Assembly (NCBI RefSeq): GCF_014841125.1
Contig: NZ_JACYTQ010000003.1
Span: 62,001 to 126,000 of the forward strand
Length of the DNA: 64,000 bases
Direction: 5' to 3'
Origin: Echinicola arenosa
Lineage (GTDB): Bacteria > Bacteroidota > Bacteroidia > Cytophagales > Cyclobacteriaceae
The position numbers and the translations under genes are program-made. A model generated the notes under the pieces. The model worked only from the letters and a program-made list of their open reading frames with translations, searched no databases and was not told where the DNA came from. This document shows positions 8,965 through 15,938 of this stretch, piece after piece; the first letter of the stretch is position 1, and the number at the start of each line of letters is the position of its first letter.

Positions 8965-9291
8965 TTCTCTATTTATTTTTTTCCAGCTAAAGGCTACCTT
9001 AAAAGGAATAGTAGAGGTTTATTTAATTTCTTTATTTTCTTTGAAGTTATTACAATTCAATTGATCAAACTCGTTTGAATTTAGAAAAATATCTTCGGAT
9101 CAATTGATTCAGTTTGGAGTTGGGAATTTACAAATGGTTGGTTCTTCAGAGAGTACTGCATTATTAATATTTTTGAGATTCACTTTTAAATTTAAAGGTT
9201 GATCCATCATATTATTTCTTAAATTAGACATTTTCCAGCATAACAATTTATGTCTATAAACTAATAACCATTTAATATAAACGAAGTCAAA
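8965..9291. other. Intergenic region between divergent genes
   Basis: 327 bp of AT-rich sequence separates the divergent GNAT and oxidoreductase genes and must hold both promoters. I found no good match to the TTTG/TANNTTTG consensus on either strand and no ORF or strong hairpin. Confidence 0.4.
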
Positions 9292-10593
9292 ATGACAAAA
9301 TCCAAATTATCTAGAAGAAAATTTATAGCTCAAACATCAGTGGCCACCATGGGATTATCTGCTATGGCGGGTACATCATTTGCTTTTTCAATACCTCGAA
9401 ACGATAAGGTTCGCTTAGGCTTTGTGGGTACAGGCAAGCAAGGATTTATTTTATTGAATTACTTGATGAAATGCCCAGAAACGGTTGTAGTAGGGTGCTC
9501 AGATGTGGTGGAGTTTAATCGGAATAATTTCAAAAAGGATGCGGAAAAGTTAAATGCAGATAAGTTTGGTACTGCTCAAGAGGTGAAGATTCACCCTGAT
9601 TTTAGGGATTTATTGAGCAGTTCTGACATTGACGCGGTGGTCATTGCTACCCCTGATCATTGGCATGCCTATATAGCGGTAGAAGCTGCCAAAGCTGGTA
9701 AGGATATTTATTGTGAAAAGCCATTGGCCGCTACTGTGGTGGAAGGCCGAGCTATGGTTGATGCTACCCGAAAATATAAACGTGTTTTCCAGACCGGAAA
9801 TATGCAAAGGTCCTGGAATGAATTTAGACAGGCCTGTGAATTGGTGAGGAATGGATATATCGGAGAAGTAAAGGAAGTCAAAGTAAACATTGGCAAACCT
9901 TCCCGTCTTTTTGATATAGAAGTGCAGGAAATCCCAGAAGGAATTGACTGGAACATGTGGGTAGGCCCGGCTGAATACAGAGGCTATAATGACATACTCG
10001 CTCCCATGTATCAAGAAGGAGAAGATTTCAGGTATCCAGACTGGAGGGTGTATAGACCTTATGGTGGGGGAGATATAACCGATTGGGGGGCTCATATGTT
10101 TGACATTGCTCAGTGGGGTATTGGAATGGATGGATCAGCCCCGGTAAAATACATCCCACCGAAAGATCCAAGTGCTGTATACGGAATGAAGATGATCTAT
10201 GACAATGGTATTGTGATGACCCATGAAGACTGGGGAAAGAGTAATGCAGTGAGGTTTATTGGCACAAAAGGAACCGTTGATATTGGAAGAGGTTACCTGA
10301 AAACAAGTCCGGAAAGCTTAGCAGAACAGAAGATCAAAGATTCCGATATCCGCTTGGAGTACAGTGATAATCACTATCAAAATTGGATTGATGCCATTAA
10401 AGAGAGAAAAAGACCGATTTGCGACGTGGAAATAGGTCATAGCACATCCGCCTTGTGCAATGTAGTGAACATTGCTTATCAGTTAGGAAGGGAACTGGAA
10501 TGGAATCCAAAGAAGGAAAAGTTCATCAATGATGATGGTGCCAATCAACTCTTGGGCAGACCTTTCCGCGGAGAATGGAAACTGGAAGTTTAA
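9292..10593 (+). CDS. Tat-exported Gfo/Idh/MocA family oxidoreductase
   Basis: NAD(P)-dependent sugar or inositol-type dehydrogenase fold, 433 residues. The N-terminus carries a twin-arginine signal (SRRKFIAQTSVATMG), so it should be exported folded with its nucleotide bound. A Rossmann motif follows (LGFVGTGKQG, about residues 39-48), then the family's EKP motif at residue 142 and the C-terminal substrate-domain signature DWGAHMFDIAQWG starting at 264. The periplasmic location fits a role in glycan modification or in hydrolysis by an oxidation-elimination mechanism, as in some relatives. That role and the substrate are inference. The gene is monocistronic and ends at a long hairpin. Confidence 0.9.
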   Translation: MTKSKLSRRKFIAQTSVATMGLSAMAGTSFAFSIPRNDKVRLGFVGTGKQGFILLNYLMKCPETVVVGCSDVVEFNRNNFKKDAEKLNADKFGTAQEVKIHPDFRDLLSSSDIDAVVIATPDHWHAYIAVEAAKAGKDIYCEKPLAATVVEGRAMVDATRKYKRVFQTGNMQRSWNEFRQACELVRNGYIGEVKEVKVNIGKPSRLFDIEVQEIPEGIDWNMWVGPAEYRGYNDILAPMYQEGEDFRYPDWRVYRPYGGGDITDWGAHMFDIAQWGIGMDGSAPVKYIPPKDPSAVYGMKMIYDNGIVMTHEDWGKSNAVRFIGTKGTVDIGRGYLKTSPESLAEQKIKDSDIRLEYSDNHYQNWIDAIKERKRPICDVEIGHSTSALCNVVNIAYQLGRELEWNPKKEKFINDDGANQLLGRPFRGEWKLEV

Positions 10594-10601
10594 AGCCATG
10601 C

Positions 10602-10637
10602 ATATAGCTGATTCAATAGAGATTGAATCAGCTATAT
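10602..10637. terminator. Perfect 16-bp hairpin between convergent genes
   Basis: Positions 10602-10617 pair perfectly with 10622-10637 around a four-base loop (AGAG). There is no T-tract, so it is a terminator-like or RNA-protecting hairpin rather than a classic intrinsic terminator. Confidence 0.6.
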
Positions 10638-10681
10638 ACTATTCTCGGCTATTTAATGGTTGTATTGGACAAAATCGTTGG

Positions 10682-11263
10682 TTACAACAGTTGATGTAGT
10701 TTGGCGTATTGTAGAAGCATAATTGTTTTGGCATCTTTAATTTCTCCAGTAGCTATCATTTTATAGGCATCTTCAAAATTCAACTCCATCACCTCGATAT
10801 TTTCCTGCTCTTCCTCAAGACCGCCACCCTCGCTTACTTTCATGCCCTTATCATATTCTGCCACAAAAAAATGTAGAATCTCTGTAACAGAACCTGGAGA
10901 CATATAGGATTCGAAGATCTTTTGCACTTTATGAACCTTATATCCTGTTTCCTCCTCTGTTTCTTTCTTGATGCAGTCTTCAGCATTGTCCTTATCCAGG
11001 AGGCCAGCACAACTTTCGATCATCATGCCCGATTCGTTTCCATTGATATAAGTGGGTAAGCGAAACTGCTTGGTGAGGATCACAGACTGAAATTCTTTGT
11101 TATAAAGTAAAATAGTTGCACCATTTCCCCTGTCATAAGCTTCTCTGGATTGGGGTTCCCATTCTCCATTTTTCTTTCGGTAGTCAAAGGTGACTTTCTT
11201 CAAAATGTACCAGTTGTCAGACAGTATTTCAGTTTTATTGATTTTGATATTTTCGTTTTTCAT
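10682..11263 (-). CDS. nudK: NudK-type Nudix hydrolase
   Basis: A 193-residue Nudix pyrophosphatase. Length and overall pattern match the GDP-mannose pyrophosphatase (NudK) group: an N-terminal swapping segment (EILSDNWYILKKVTFDY), RGNGATILLYN, TKQFRLPTYINGNESGM, and a Nudix helix at about residues 87-108 ending KKETEEETGY, which holds the metal-binding glutamates. The C-terminal part (SPGSVTEILHFFVAEYD, EEEQENIEVMEL) is also typical. The expected role is hydrolysis of nucleotide sugars such as GDP-mannose or related diphosphates in the cytoplasm. It is monocistronic, downstream of but separate from the two-component genes. Confidence 0.85.
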   Translation of the reverse strand: MKNENIKINKTEILSDNWYILKKVTFDYRKKNGEWEPQSREAYDRGNGATILLYNKEFQSVILTKQFRLPTYINGNESGMMIESCAGLLDKDNAEDCIKKETEEETGYKVHKVQKIFESYMSPGSVTEILHFFVAEYDKGMKVSEGGGLEEEQENIEVMELNFEDAYKMIATGEIKDAKTIMLLQYAKLHQLL

Positions 11264-11398
11264 GAGTATGAATAGTCAATGGATTTTGTTTTATCAAAGT
11301 GCTGATATCAGGTTTAAAGTAGCAATAATAAAAGCTGGTTTTGCATTTTAAATCAATAATCATTGAAGAAAGATCGTTGAATTGGCCATTATACTTGG

Positions 11399-12097
11399 TC
11401 ATTCATATTGAGACAAACGCAAAAGGACTTCTTCTTTATAGGACCGACTTATCGTTAATGCTTGCCCACCAATTTCTAGGTATTCATGGGTATAAGAATC
11501 TATAGCCTTAATGTTTCCTACAAAAGACCTGTGAAATCTTATAAATTGATCTTGAGGCAGTTTTTTGGTGAAATTTGAAATGCTTTCACGGACGATTACA
11601 GTTCGGTCTTGCAAGTGGATCTTGATATAATCCGCATAGCTTTCAATGTATTGGATATCCGTAAAAGCTATTTTTTCCATTTTGCGATCCTGCCTCACAA
11701 ACAAAAAGTCAGCCTTCTCTTCATCTGTCAAGTTTCCTTTATTCTTTTCCAGTGCCTCTTTTACTTTGGCTACAGATTTTAGGAACCGATCAAAAGGTAT
11801 GGGCTTCAATAAATAATCGGTTGCTTCTAAGTTGAACCCTTCCAAGGCATATTCCCGGTAGGCGGTGGTGAAGATCACATGAATGTTTTTGGGGATTATT
11901 TTGGCAAATGCTATTCCATCAATTCCTGGCATATTAATGTCTAGGAAAATCAGGTCAATTTGTTCTTGCTGAACCATATTGAAAGCTTCATTGGCATTGT
12001 TTGCGCAGCCGATCAGCTTCAAGTGGTCCACTTTAGATATAAATTCCCTAAGGATGTTCTGGGCTATAGGTTCATCGTCGACGATCAGACAATTCAT
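11399..12097 (-). CDS. LytTR-family response regulator
   Basis: A 232-residue two-domain regulator. The receiver domain (residues 1-120) has the acidic pocket IVDDEP, phosphoacceptor Asp53 in FLDINMPG, and Lys98 in DYLLKP. The C-terminal LytTR DNA-binding domain (about 135-232) shows the typical IQYIESYADYIKIHL and FIRFHRSFVGN stretches. Its start overlaps the end of the upstream histidine kinase gene by 4 bp, so the two are a coupled pair. Targets are unknown; the divergent ExbB-like gene beyond the kinase is a natural candidate but unproved. Confidence 0.93.
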   Translation of the reverse strand: MNCLIVDDEPIAQNILREFISKVDHLKLIGCANNANEAFNMVQQEQIDLIFLDINMPGIDGIAFAKIIPKNIHVIFTTAYREYALEGFNLEATDYLLKPIPFDRFLKSVAKVKEALEKNKGNLTDEEKADFLFVRQDRKMEKIAFTDIQYIESYADYIKIHLQDRTVIVRESISNFTKKLPQDQFIRFHRSFVGNIKAIDSYTHEYLEIGGQALTISRSYKEEVLLRLSQYE

Positions 12098-13197
12098 GAG
12101 ACCTTTGGTTTGATTTGGACAGTATTCAGTTGTAATTCGATTGTAAATTGCCCATTTAGTTTTTGGATATGGAAAATATGGGCATCTGGATATAGGAGTT
12201 GGAGCCTTTTTTTGATATTCTGGAGACCAATTCCTGAAGAGGTAAAACTTTTCATATTTGAGGTTTCCTCATAAGTGTTTTTAAGAAAAAACAGTACTGT
12301 TTTTTCTTGGGTTTTGATGTTCAATTCGATCAAAGCTTCTTTTTCCTGTGGTTTGCCATGCTTAAAACTATTTTCCAACAGTGGGAGAAAAAGCATCGGG
12401 GCAATCATCAGCTGACTGGGCTGCTCTGGGAAACTTACCGTTATTTTGAAATTGGATTTGTGCCTCAGTTTTTCCAATGCCAGGTAATCCTGAAGGTGAT
12501 CGATTTCATCTTGAAGAGGAACCAATGATTTTGGCGTTTGATACAGAATGTAATCCAGTAACTTGGATAGTTTTAGGATAAGTTCAGGGGTTTCATCACT
12601 TTTTGCGATGGCAGACCCATAAATGGTATTGAGGGTATTGAATAAAAAATGGGGGTGAATCTGCATTTTTAAATATGACAGTTCTTCTTTTTTGAGCAAT
12701 AGTTCTCCATTGACCAGAGTATATTGAAGTTCTTGGTTCCTTAATTGGATTTTATAACTTTCGCGATAAGCCGAAAAAAGGGTTGTCAGCAAAACAACAA
12801 TATAAACCCCAATAATAATTAGGTAGAGGTTTTTGCTTAACATAAATTCATTGTCCAAGCTCTCCAGGGAATTAATAAAAATATAGCCGGAAAAAGCGGA
12901 AAGGGTAATTAAAAAAATGGAGATGATGATAGTATAAATAGTATAAACTAAAAACCACCAATGTTTTTGTTGGAAAAGGTAAGTTGGGATGATGTGGAAG
13001 CTGTAAACATTGACCATAACCAAGGTAACAGGAAGGAGAAATGCCCCGAAAGTAAATGCGGGCCCTAGGTTAGAAATGGTGATACCGAAGTAAAAAGTAA
13101 AAAACAAAAGGGCTCCCACACAGATTAAAAGCTGCTCGAGCAATTTGCGGGATACTTCAATTAATAGGTCTTTTTTGTTTGTCATTGAAATGGACAA
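12094..13197 (-). CDS. LytS-type sensor histidine kinase
   Basis: A 367-residue membrane sensor kinase. Four hydrophobic helices are visible at about residues 22-40, 51-68, 81-104 and 123-141, followed by a short coiled coil and the His_kinase motif QIHPHFLFNTLN, with the likely phospho-His at 183. An ATP-binding domain follows (MLFLPLLENSFKHG, SSGIGLQNIKKRLQLLY). It lacks a recognised extracellular ligand domain, so the signal is probably sensed within the membrane. It partners the LytTR regulator encoded directly downstream (4-bp overlap). Confidence 0.92.
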   Translation of the reverse strand: MSISMTNKKDLLIEVSRKLLEQLLICVGALLFFTFYFGITISNLGPAFTFGAFLLPVTLVMVNVYSFHIIPTYLFQQKHWWFLVYTIYTIIISIFLITLSAFSGYIFINSLESLDNEFMLSKNLYLIIIGVYIVVLLTTLFSAYRESYKIQLRNQELQYTLVNGELLLKKEELSYLKMQIHPHFLFNTLNTIYGSAIAKSDETPELILKLSKLLDYILYQTPKSLVPLQDEIDHLQDYLALEKLRHKSNFKITVSFPEQPSQLMIAPMLFLPLLENSFKHGKPQEKEALIELNIKTQEKTVLFFLKNTYEETSNMKSFTSSGIGLQNIKKRLQLLYPDAHIFHIQKLNGQFTIELQLNTVQIKPKVS

Positions 13198-13395
13198 GGT
13201 CTCTAAAAAAAATGTAATTCCAAAGAATTTACGATGGTTGACTGATTTAGGAGGATAAGTAACTTGCTAAACTGAATGATAAAAGAAAAACACCAGTAAC
13301 TTGCCGTTCTTTGATCTTGTTTGGTAATTCATCGCATTTGCTAAGGGGATGTTACCAATTTTACTACCATTGCAGAGTAACAAAAAATAAACGAC

Positions 13396-13815
13396 ATGAA
13401 TTTAATAACAACTATTCTAGGTCAAACAATGGGCTTTTTTATTTTTGATAGGTTTGTTGAAGGTGGAGTTGGTGGGATGACAATGATTTTAGCCTGTTTG
13501 ACATTGGCGATTTTTTTCACCTTTAAAGCTTTTACCCATTTGAAAAGTGAAGAATCTCTGTTTTTAAAATACAAGAGACTTATCAATCAAGCGGTGCTGT
13601 TAGGATTGGTGATTTCTTTTGCCAATAGCATATTGGGGTTGATCCAGGGTTTTGATGCCTTGGAGGCCACAGGTGGCGCTGCAGATCCTGCGATCATTGC
13701 CGGGGGGCTGAAAATCTTTTTGCTTTCACCATTGTTTGGCCTTATTGTCTTTATAATTGGCTATTCCATCACTTTTGTACTTAGTTGGATGAGAAAAGCT
13801 GAATCTGAACAATAA
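13396..13815 (+). CDS. Small MotA/TolQ/ExbB-like membrane protein
   Basis: 139 residues with three hydrophobic segments at about 27-46, 66-87 and 103-133. The stretch ANSILGLIQGFDAL followed by AADPAIIAGGLK and LFGLIVFIIG resembles the conserved pore region of the ExbB/TolQ/MotA proton-channel family, though the protein is shorter than typical ExbB. No ExbD or TonB partner follows. It is divergent from the LytS/LytTR operon and shares its 198-bp intergenic region, so it may be controlled by that pair. The family assignment rests on pattern only. Confidence 0.65.
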   Translation: MNLITTILGQTMGFFIFDRFVEGGVGGMTMILACLTLAIFFTFKAFTHLKSEESLFLKYKRLINQAVLLGLVISFANSILGLIQGFDALEATGGAADPAIIAGGLKIFLLSPLFGLIVFIIGYSITFVLSWMRKAESEQ

Positions 13816-13929
13816 GGTATTTGTAGCTTTAGTTGAAAGTCTAGCAGTTAACAGATGGGGTTTCCACCTGAAGAATACCAATTACTTTAGGACAACAATG
13901 AAGCTCTAATTGAAAATTAAAAGATTCCC

Positions 13930-14031
13930 ATGAGAACATTTAACCATATTTACCAAATGCTGCTTGCCCTTATCATTTGGGCGGTATTTACAGGTCTATT
14001 GGATGTGATTGTGCTAATACCTACAGCTTGA
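13930..14031 (+). CDS. Putative 33-residue membrane peptide
   Basis: A short frame encodes MRTFNHIYQMLLALIIWAV followed by FTGLLDVIVLIPTA. A basic start, one long hydrophobic helix and a clean stop precede a terminator hairpin. It lies 114 bp after the ExbB-like gene on the same strand. No homology is claimed; the layout is what supports it. Confidence 0.4.
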   Translation: MRTFNHIYQMLLALIIWAVFTGLLDVIVLIPTA

Positions 14032-14052
14032 AAAGTGTGTTTTTGATTATAG

Positions 14053-14090
14053 AAGGGAGTGAAAGAAATATAAACTTCCACTCCCTTTTT
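14053..14090 (+). terminator. Intrinsic terminator
   Basis: A 9-bp stem (14053-14061 with 14079-14087) is followed by a T run. It ends the transcript carrying the ExbB-like gene and the small membrane peptide. Confidence 0.7.
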
Positions 14091-14092
14091 AC

Positions 14093-14325
14093 TCAATTAA
14101 AACTTAATCGAAGATCTGCATTTATAAAAAATGAATAGGTTTCTCCTACATCGAAGCTGCTTAAACTGGAAACATCAGAAACTGATCCTTCAAATTTTAG
14201 ATCCAGAAAGATACCACTGAAATCTGCTCCTGTCTTTGCAAAGCCGTCCCAATTGAGTGATTAAAAATTACTTTTATCCAGACCGTTCTTATCTACTCCT
14301 GTTACAATGAGTGTTGGGCTACCTT
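14093..14325 (-). pseudogene. Decayed 3' end of an unknown gene
   Basis: On the minus strand the translation GSPTLIVTGVDKNGLDKSNF, a stop, SLNWDGFAKTGADFSGIFLD and on to a final LRLSFN can be read in one frame, interrupted by stop codons (one about 65 codons before the end, another just upstream of GSP). The composition, with alternating strands and an aromatic C-terminus, resembles the end of an outer-membrane or exported beta-protein. No start or intact frame remains, so this looks like a gene relic. The parent family is not recognised. Confidence 0.45.
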
Positions 14326-14427
14326 CTTACTTTATGTTTGGTTAGAGTTGGACTGGTCTTTTATAGGTGTTTGTTTGCTTGAGAACAATGAATAAGTCCT
14401 GATTGATAAAGCAAAGTCCTCTGATCA

Positions 14428-15141
14428 TTAGCCCATAGGGACTTCCATCAAAAGTACTTTAGATTTATTTAGCGCTTTTAGTTCTAAGCTTTTTGTATCC
14501 CATATACCCATGCCATCTCTTCGGGAAAGTTCTTGCCCGTTGATCTCTAACTGGCCCTCTAATAGAAAAATATACACGCCATTGTTTTCAGGTGATTTTA
14601 AAGAATAGGTGAGGGAAATTCCACTTTCCAAGTCACCTAAATGAAACCAGGCATTTTGATGGATCCAAATTCCTTCATCATTTGCGGAAGGTGAAAGGAT
14701 CTGAGCCAACCTGTTTTTAAGTGAGGAAATATCCAGTGTTATTTGATCATACCGAGGCTTGACATTTCTCTTGCTAGGAATAATCCAGATTTGGAGGAAC
14801 TTAACCGCTTTGTCTTTATTCTTGTTATACTCGCTATGCGTAATGCCGGTTCCTGCACTCATGACTTGTATATCTCCTTCTTTAATTACTGTGGTATTGC
14901 CCATGCTGTCGCGGTGCTCTAGGTCACCTTCAAGAGGTATAGAGATGATTTCCATATTTTCGTGAGGATGGGCCCCGAATCCCATTCCTGGTGCTACCTG
15001 ATCATCATTGAGCACCCTGAGCATGCCAAAGTGTATTCTTTCCGGGTCGTAATAATTGGCAAAGCTGAAAGTATGATGGCTATCTAGCCAACCATGATTG
15101 GCATGGCCTCGTGTGAGAGCTTTATGAAGTATAGATTTCAT
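14428..15141 (-). CDS. Pirin family protein (YhhW-like bicupin)
   Basis: A 237-residue bicupin. The N-terminal cupin carries the metal ligands in GFGAHPHENMEIIS and GTGITHSEYN, the His/His and His/Glu sets seen in YhhW-type quercetin 2,3-dioxygenases. The start RGHANHGWLDSHHTFSFANYYDP is the family signature. The biological substrate of such proteins is usually unknown. It lies 14 bp downstream of the sirtuin gene on the same strand, so the two are probably cotranscribed. Confidence 0.92.
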   Translation of the reverse strand: MKSILHKALTRGHANHGWLDSHHTFSFANYYDPERIHFGMLRVLNDDQVAPGMGFGAHPHENMEIISIPLEGDLEHRDSMGNTTVIKEGDIQVMSAGTGITHSEYNKNKDKAVKFLQIWIIPSKRNVKPRYDQITLDISSLKNRLAQILSPSANDEGIWIHQNAWFHLGDLESGISLTYSLKSPENNGVYIFLLEGQLEINGQELSRRDGMGIWDTKSLELKALNKSKVLLMEVPMG

Positions 15142-15155
15142 CGATTCTACGCTTT

Positions 15156-15839
15156 TTATTGGAGTAATTGAATCATTTTTTGTACACCTGAACTGGCTTG
15201 ATCTTCGATGGCTGTCAAATTATCAACAAAGCCAATTTCAGGAATCTTTACATCAATGATGAATTTTGGAATAGAAGAAGAAGCATATTGAATAAGGCTT
15301 GCAGCAGGATAAACCAACATGGATGTTCCGATTACGGCAAATATATCTGCTTCCTGCGTTGCTTCAATGGCAGGCTCCATCATCGGAACCATTTCCCCAA
15401 ACCAGACTATAAATGGTCTAAGTTGACTGCCTTTTTCACATTTGTCTCCTTCCTTGATTTCCCAATGCTTCATGTCATAGATCAAGCTGGGGTCTAGGGT
15501 ACTTTGGGATTTGAAAAGTTCTCCATGAAGGTGAATTACATGATTTGAACCTGCGCGTTCATGCAAATTGTCTACATTTTGGGTGACAATGGTAACTTCA
15601 TAGTCCTTTTCGAGTTGGGCAAGCCCATAATGGGCTGCATTTGGAGCGACTTCCAAAGCCTGCTTTCTTCTCTGGTTATAGAAGTCAAGCACCAAGGCTC
15701 TGTTTTTGTGCCATCCTTGAGGGCTTGCTACTTCCATGACATCATGTCCTTCCCACAAGCCGTTATTATCTCTGAAAGTTTTGATACCACTTTCTGCTGA
15801 AATTCCTGCTCCAGTGAGTATTACAATTTTCTTTTTCAT
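15156..15839 (-). CDS. cobB: Class III sirtuin, NAD-dependent protein deacylase
   Basis: A 227-residue Sir2 protein. The NAD-binding GAGISAESGIKTFRD (residues 10-24), QNVDNLHERAG and the catalytic-His segment HLHGEL are all present. Tyr54 and Arg57 in FYNQRR match the Tyr-x-x-Arg pair that gives SIRT5/CobB enzymes affinity for succinyl- and malonyl-lysine. The usual four zinc-binding cysteines are missing: I see only one Cys, in GDKCEKG, so the small domain must be held without zinc. Probable role: desuccinylation or deacetylation of metabolic enzymes. It is upstream of the pirin gene. Confidence 0.92.
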   Translation of the reverse strand: MKKKIVILTGAGISAESGIKTFRDNNGLWEGHDVMEVASPQGWHKNRALVLDFYNQRRKQALEVAPNAAHYGLAQLEKDYEVTIVTQNVDNLHERAGSNHVIHLHGELFKSQSTLDPSLIYDMKHWEIKEGDKCEKGSQLRPFIVWFGEMVPMMEPAIEATQEADIFAVIGTSMLVYPAASLIQYASSSIPKFIIDVKIPEIGFVDNLTAIEDQASSGVQKMIQLLQ

Positions 15840-15907
15840 GGCAGTAATTCTTAAAATTGATTAAGAATTAATTTAGGGAATTATCGGCAAATCTGACTGG
15901 TTGAATA

Positions 15908-15936
15908 AAAAACCGAGGCCTTCTACCTCGGTTTTT
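15908..15936 (-). terminator. topA terminator
   Basis: An 11-bp stem (15908-15918 with 15926-15936) with A/T-rich ends forms a U-tailed hairpin on the minus strand right after the topA stop codon. Confidence 0.8.
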
Positions 15937-15938
15937 GA

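Noticed and set aside
13258-13304. Direct repeat AGTAACTTGC (13258-13267 and 13295-13304) as a LytTR operator
   Set aside because: The 37-bp spacing does not fit the usual roughly 22-bp spacing of LytTR half-sites; it may be chance.
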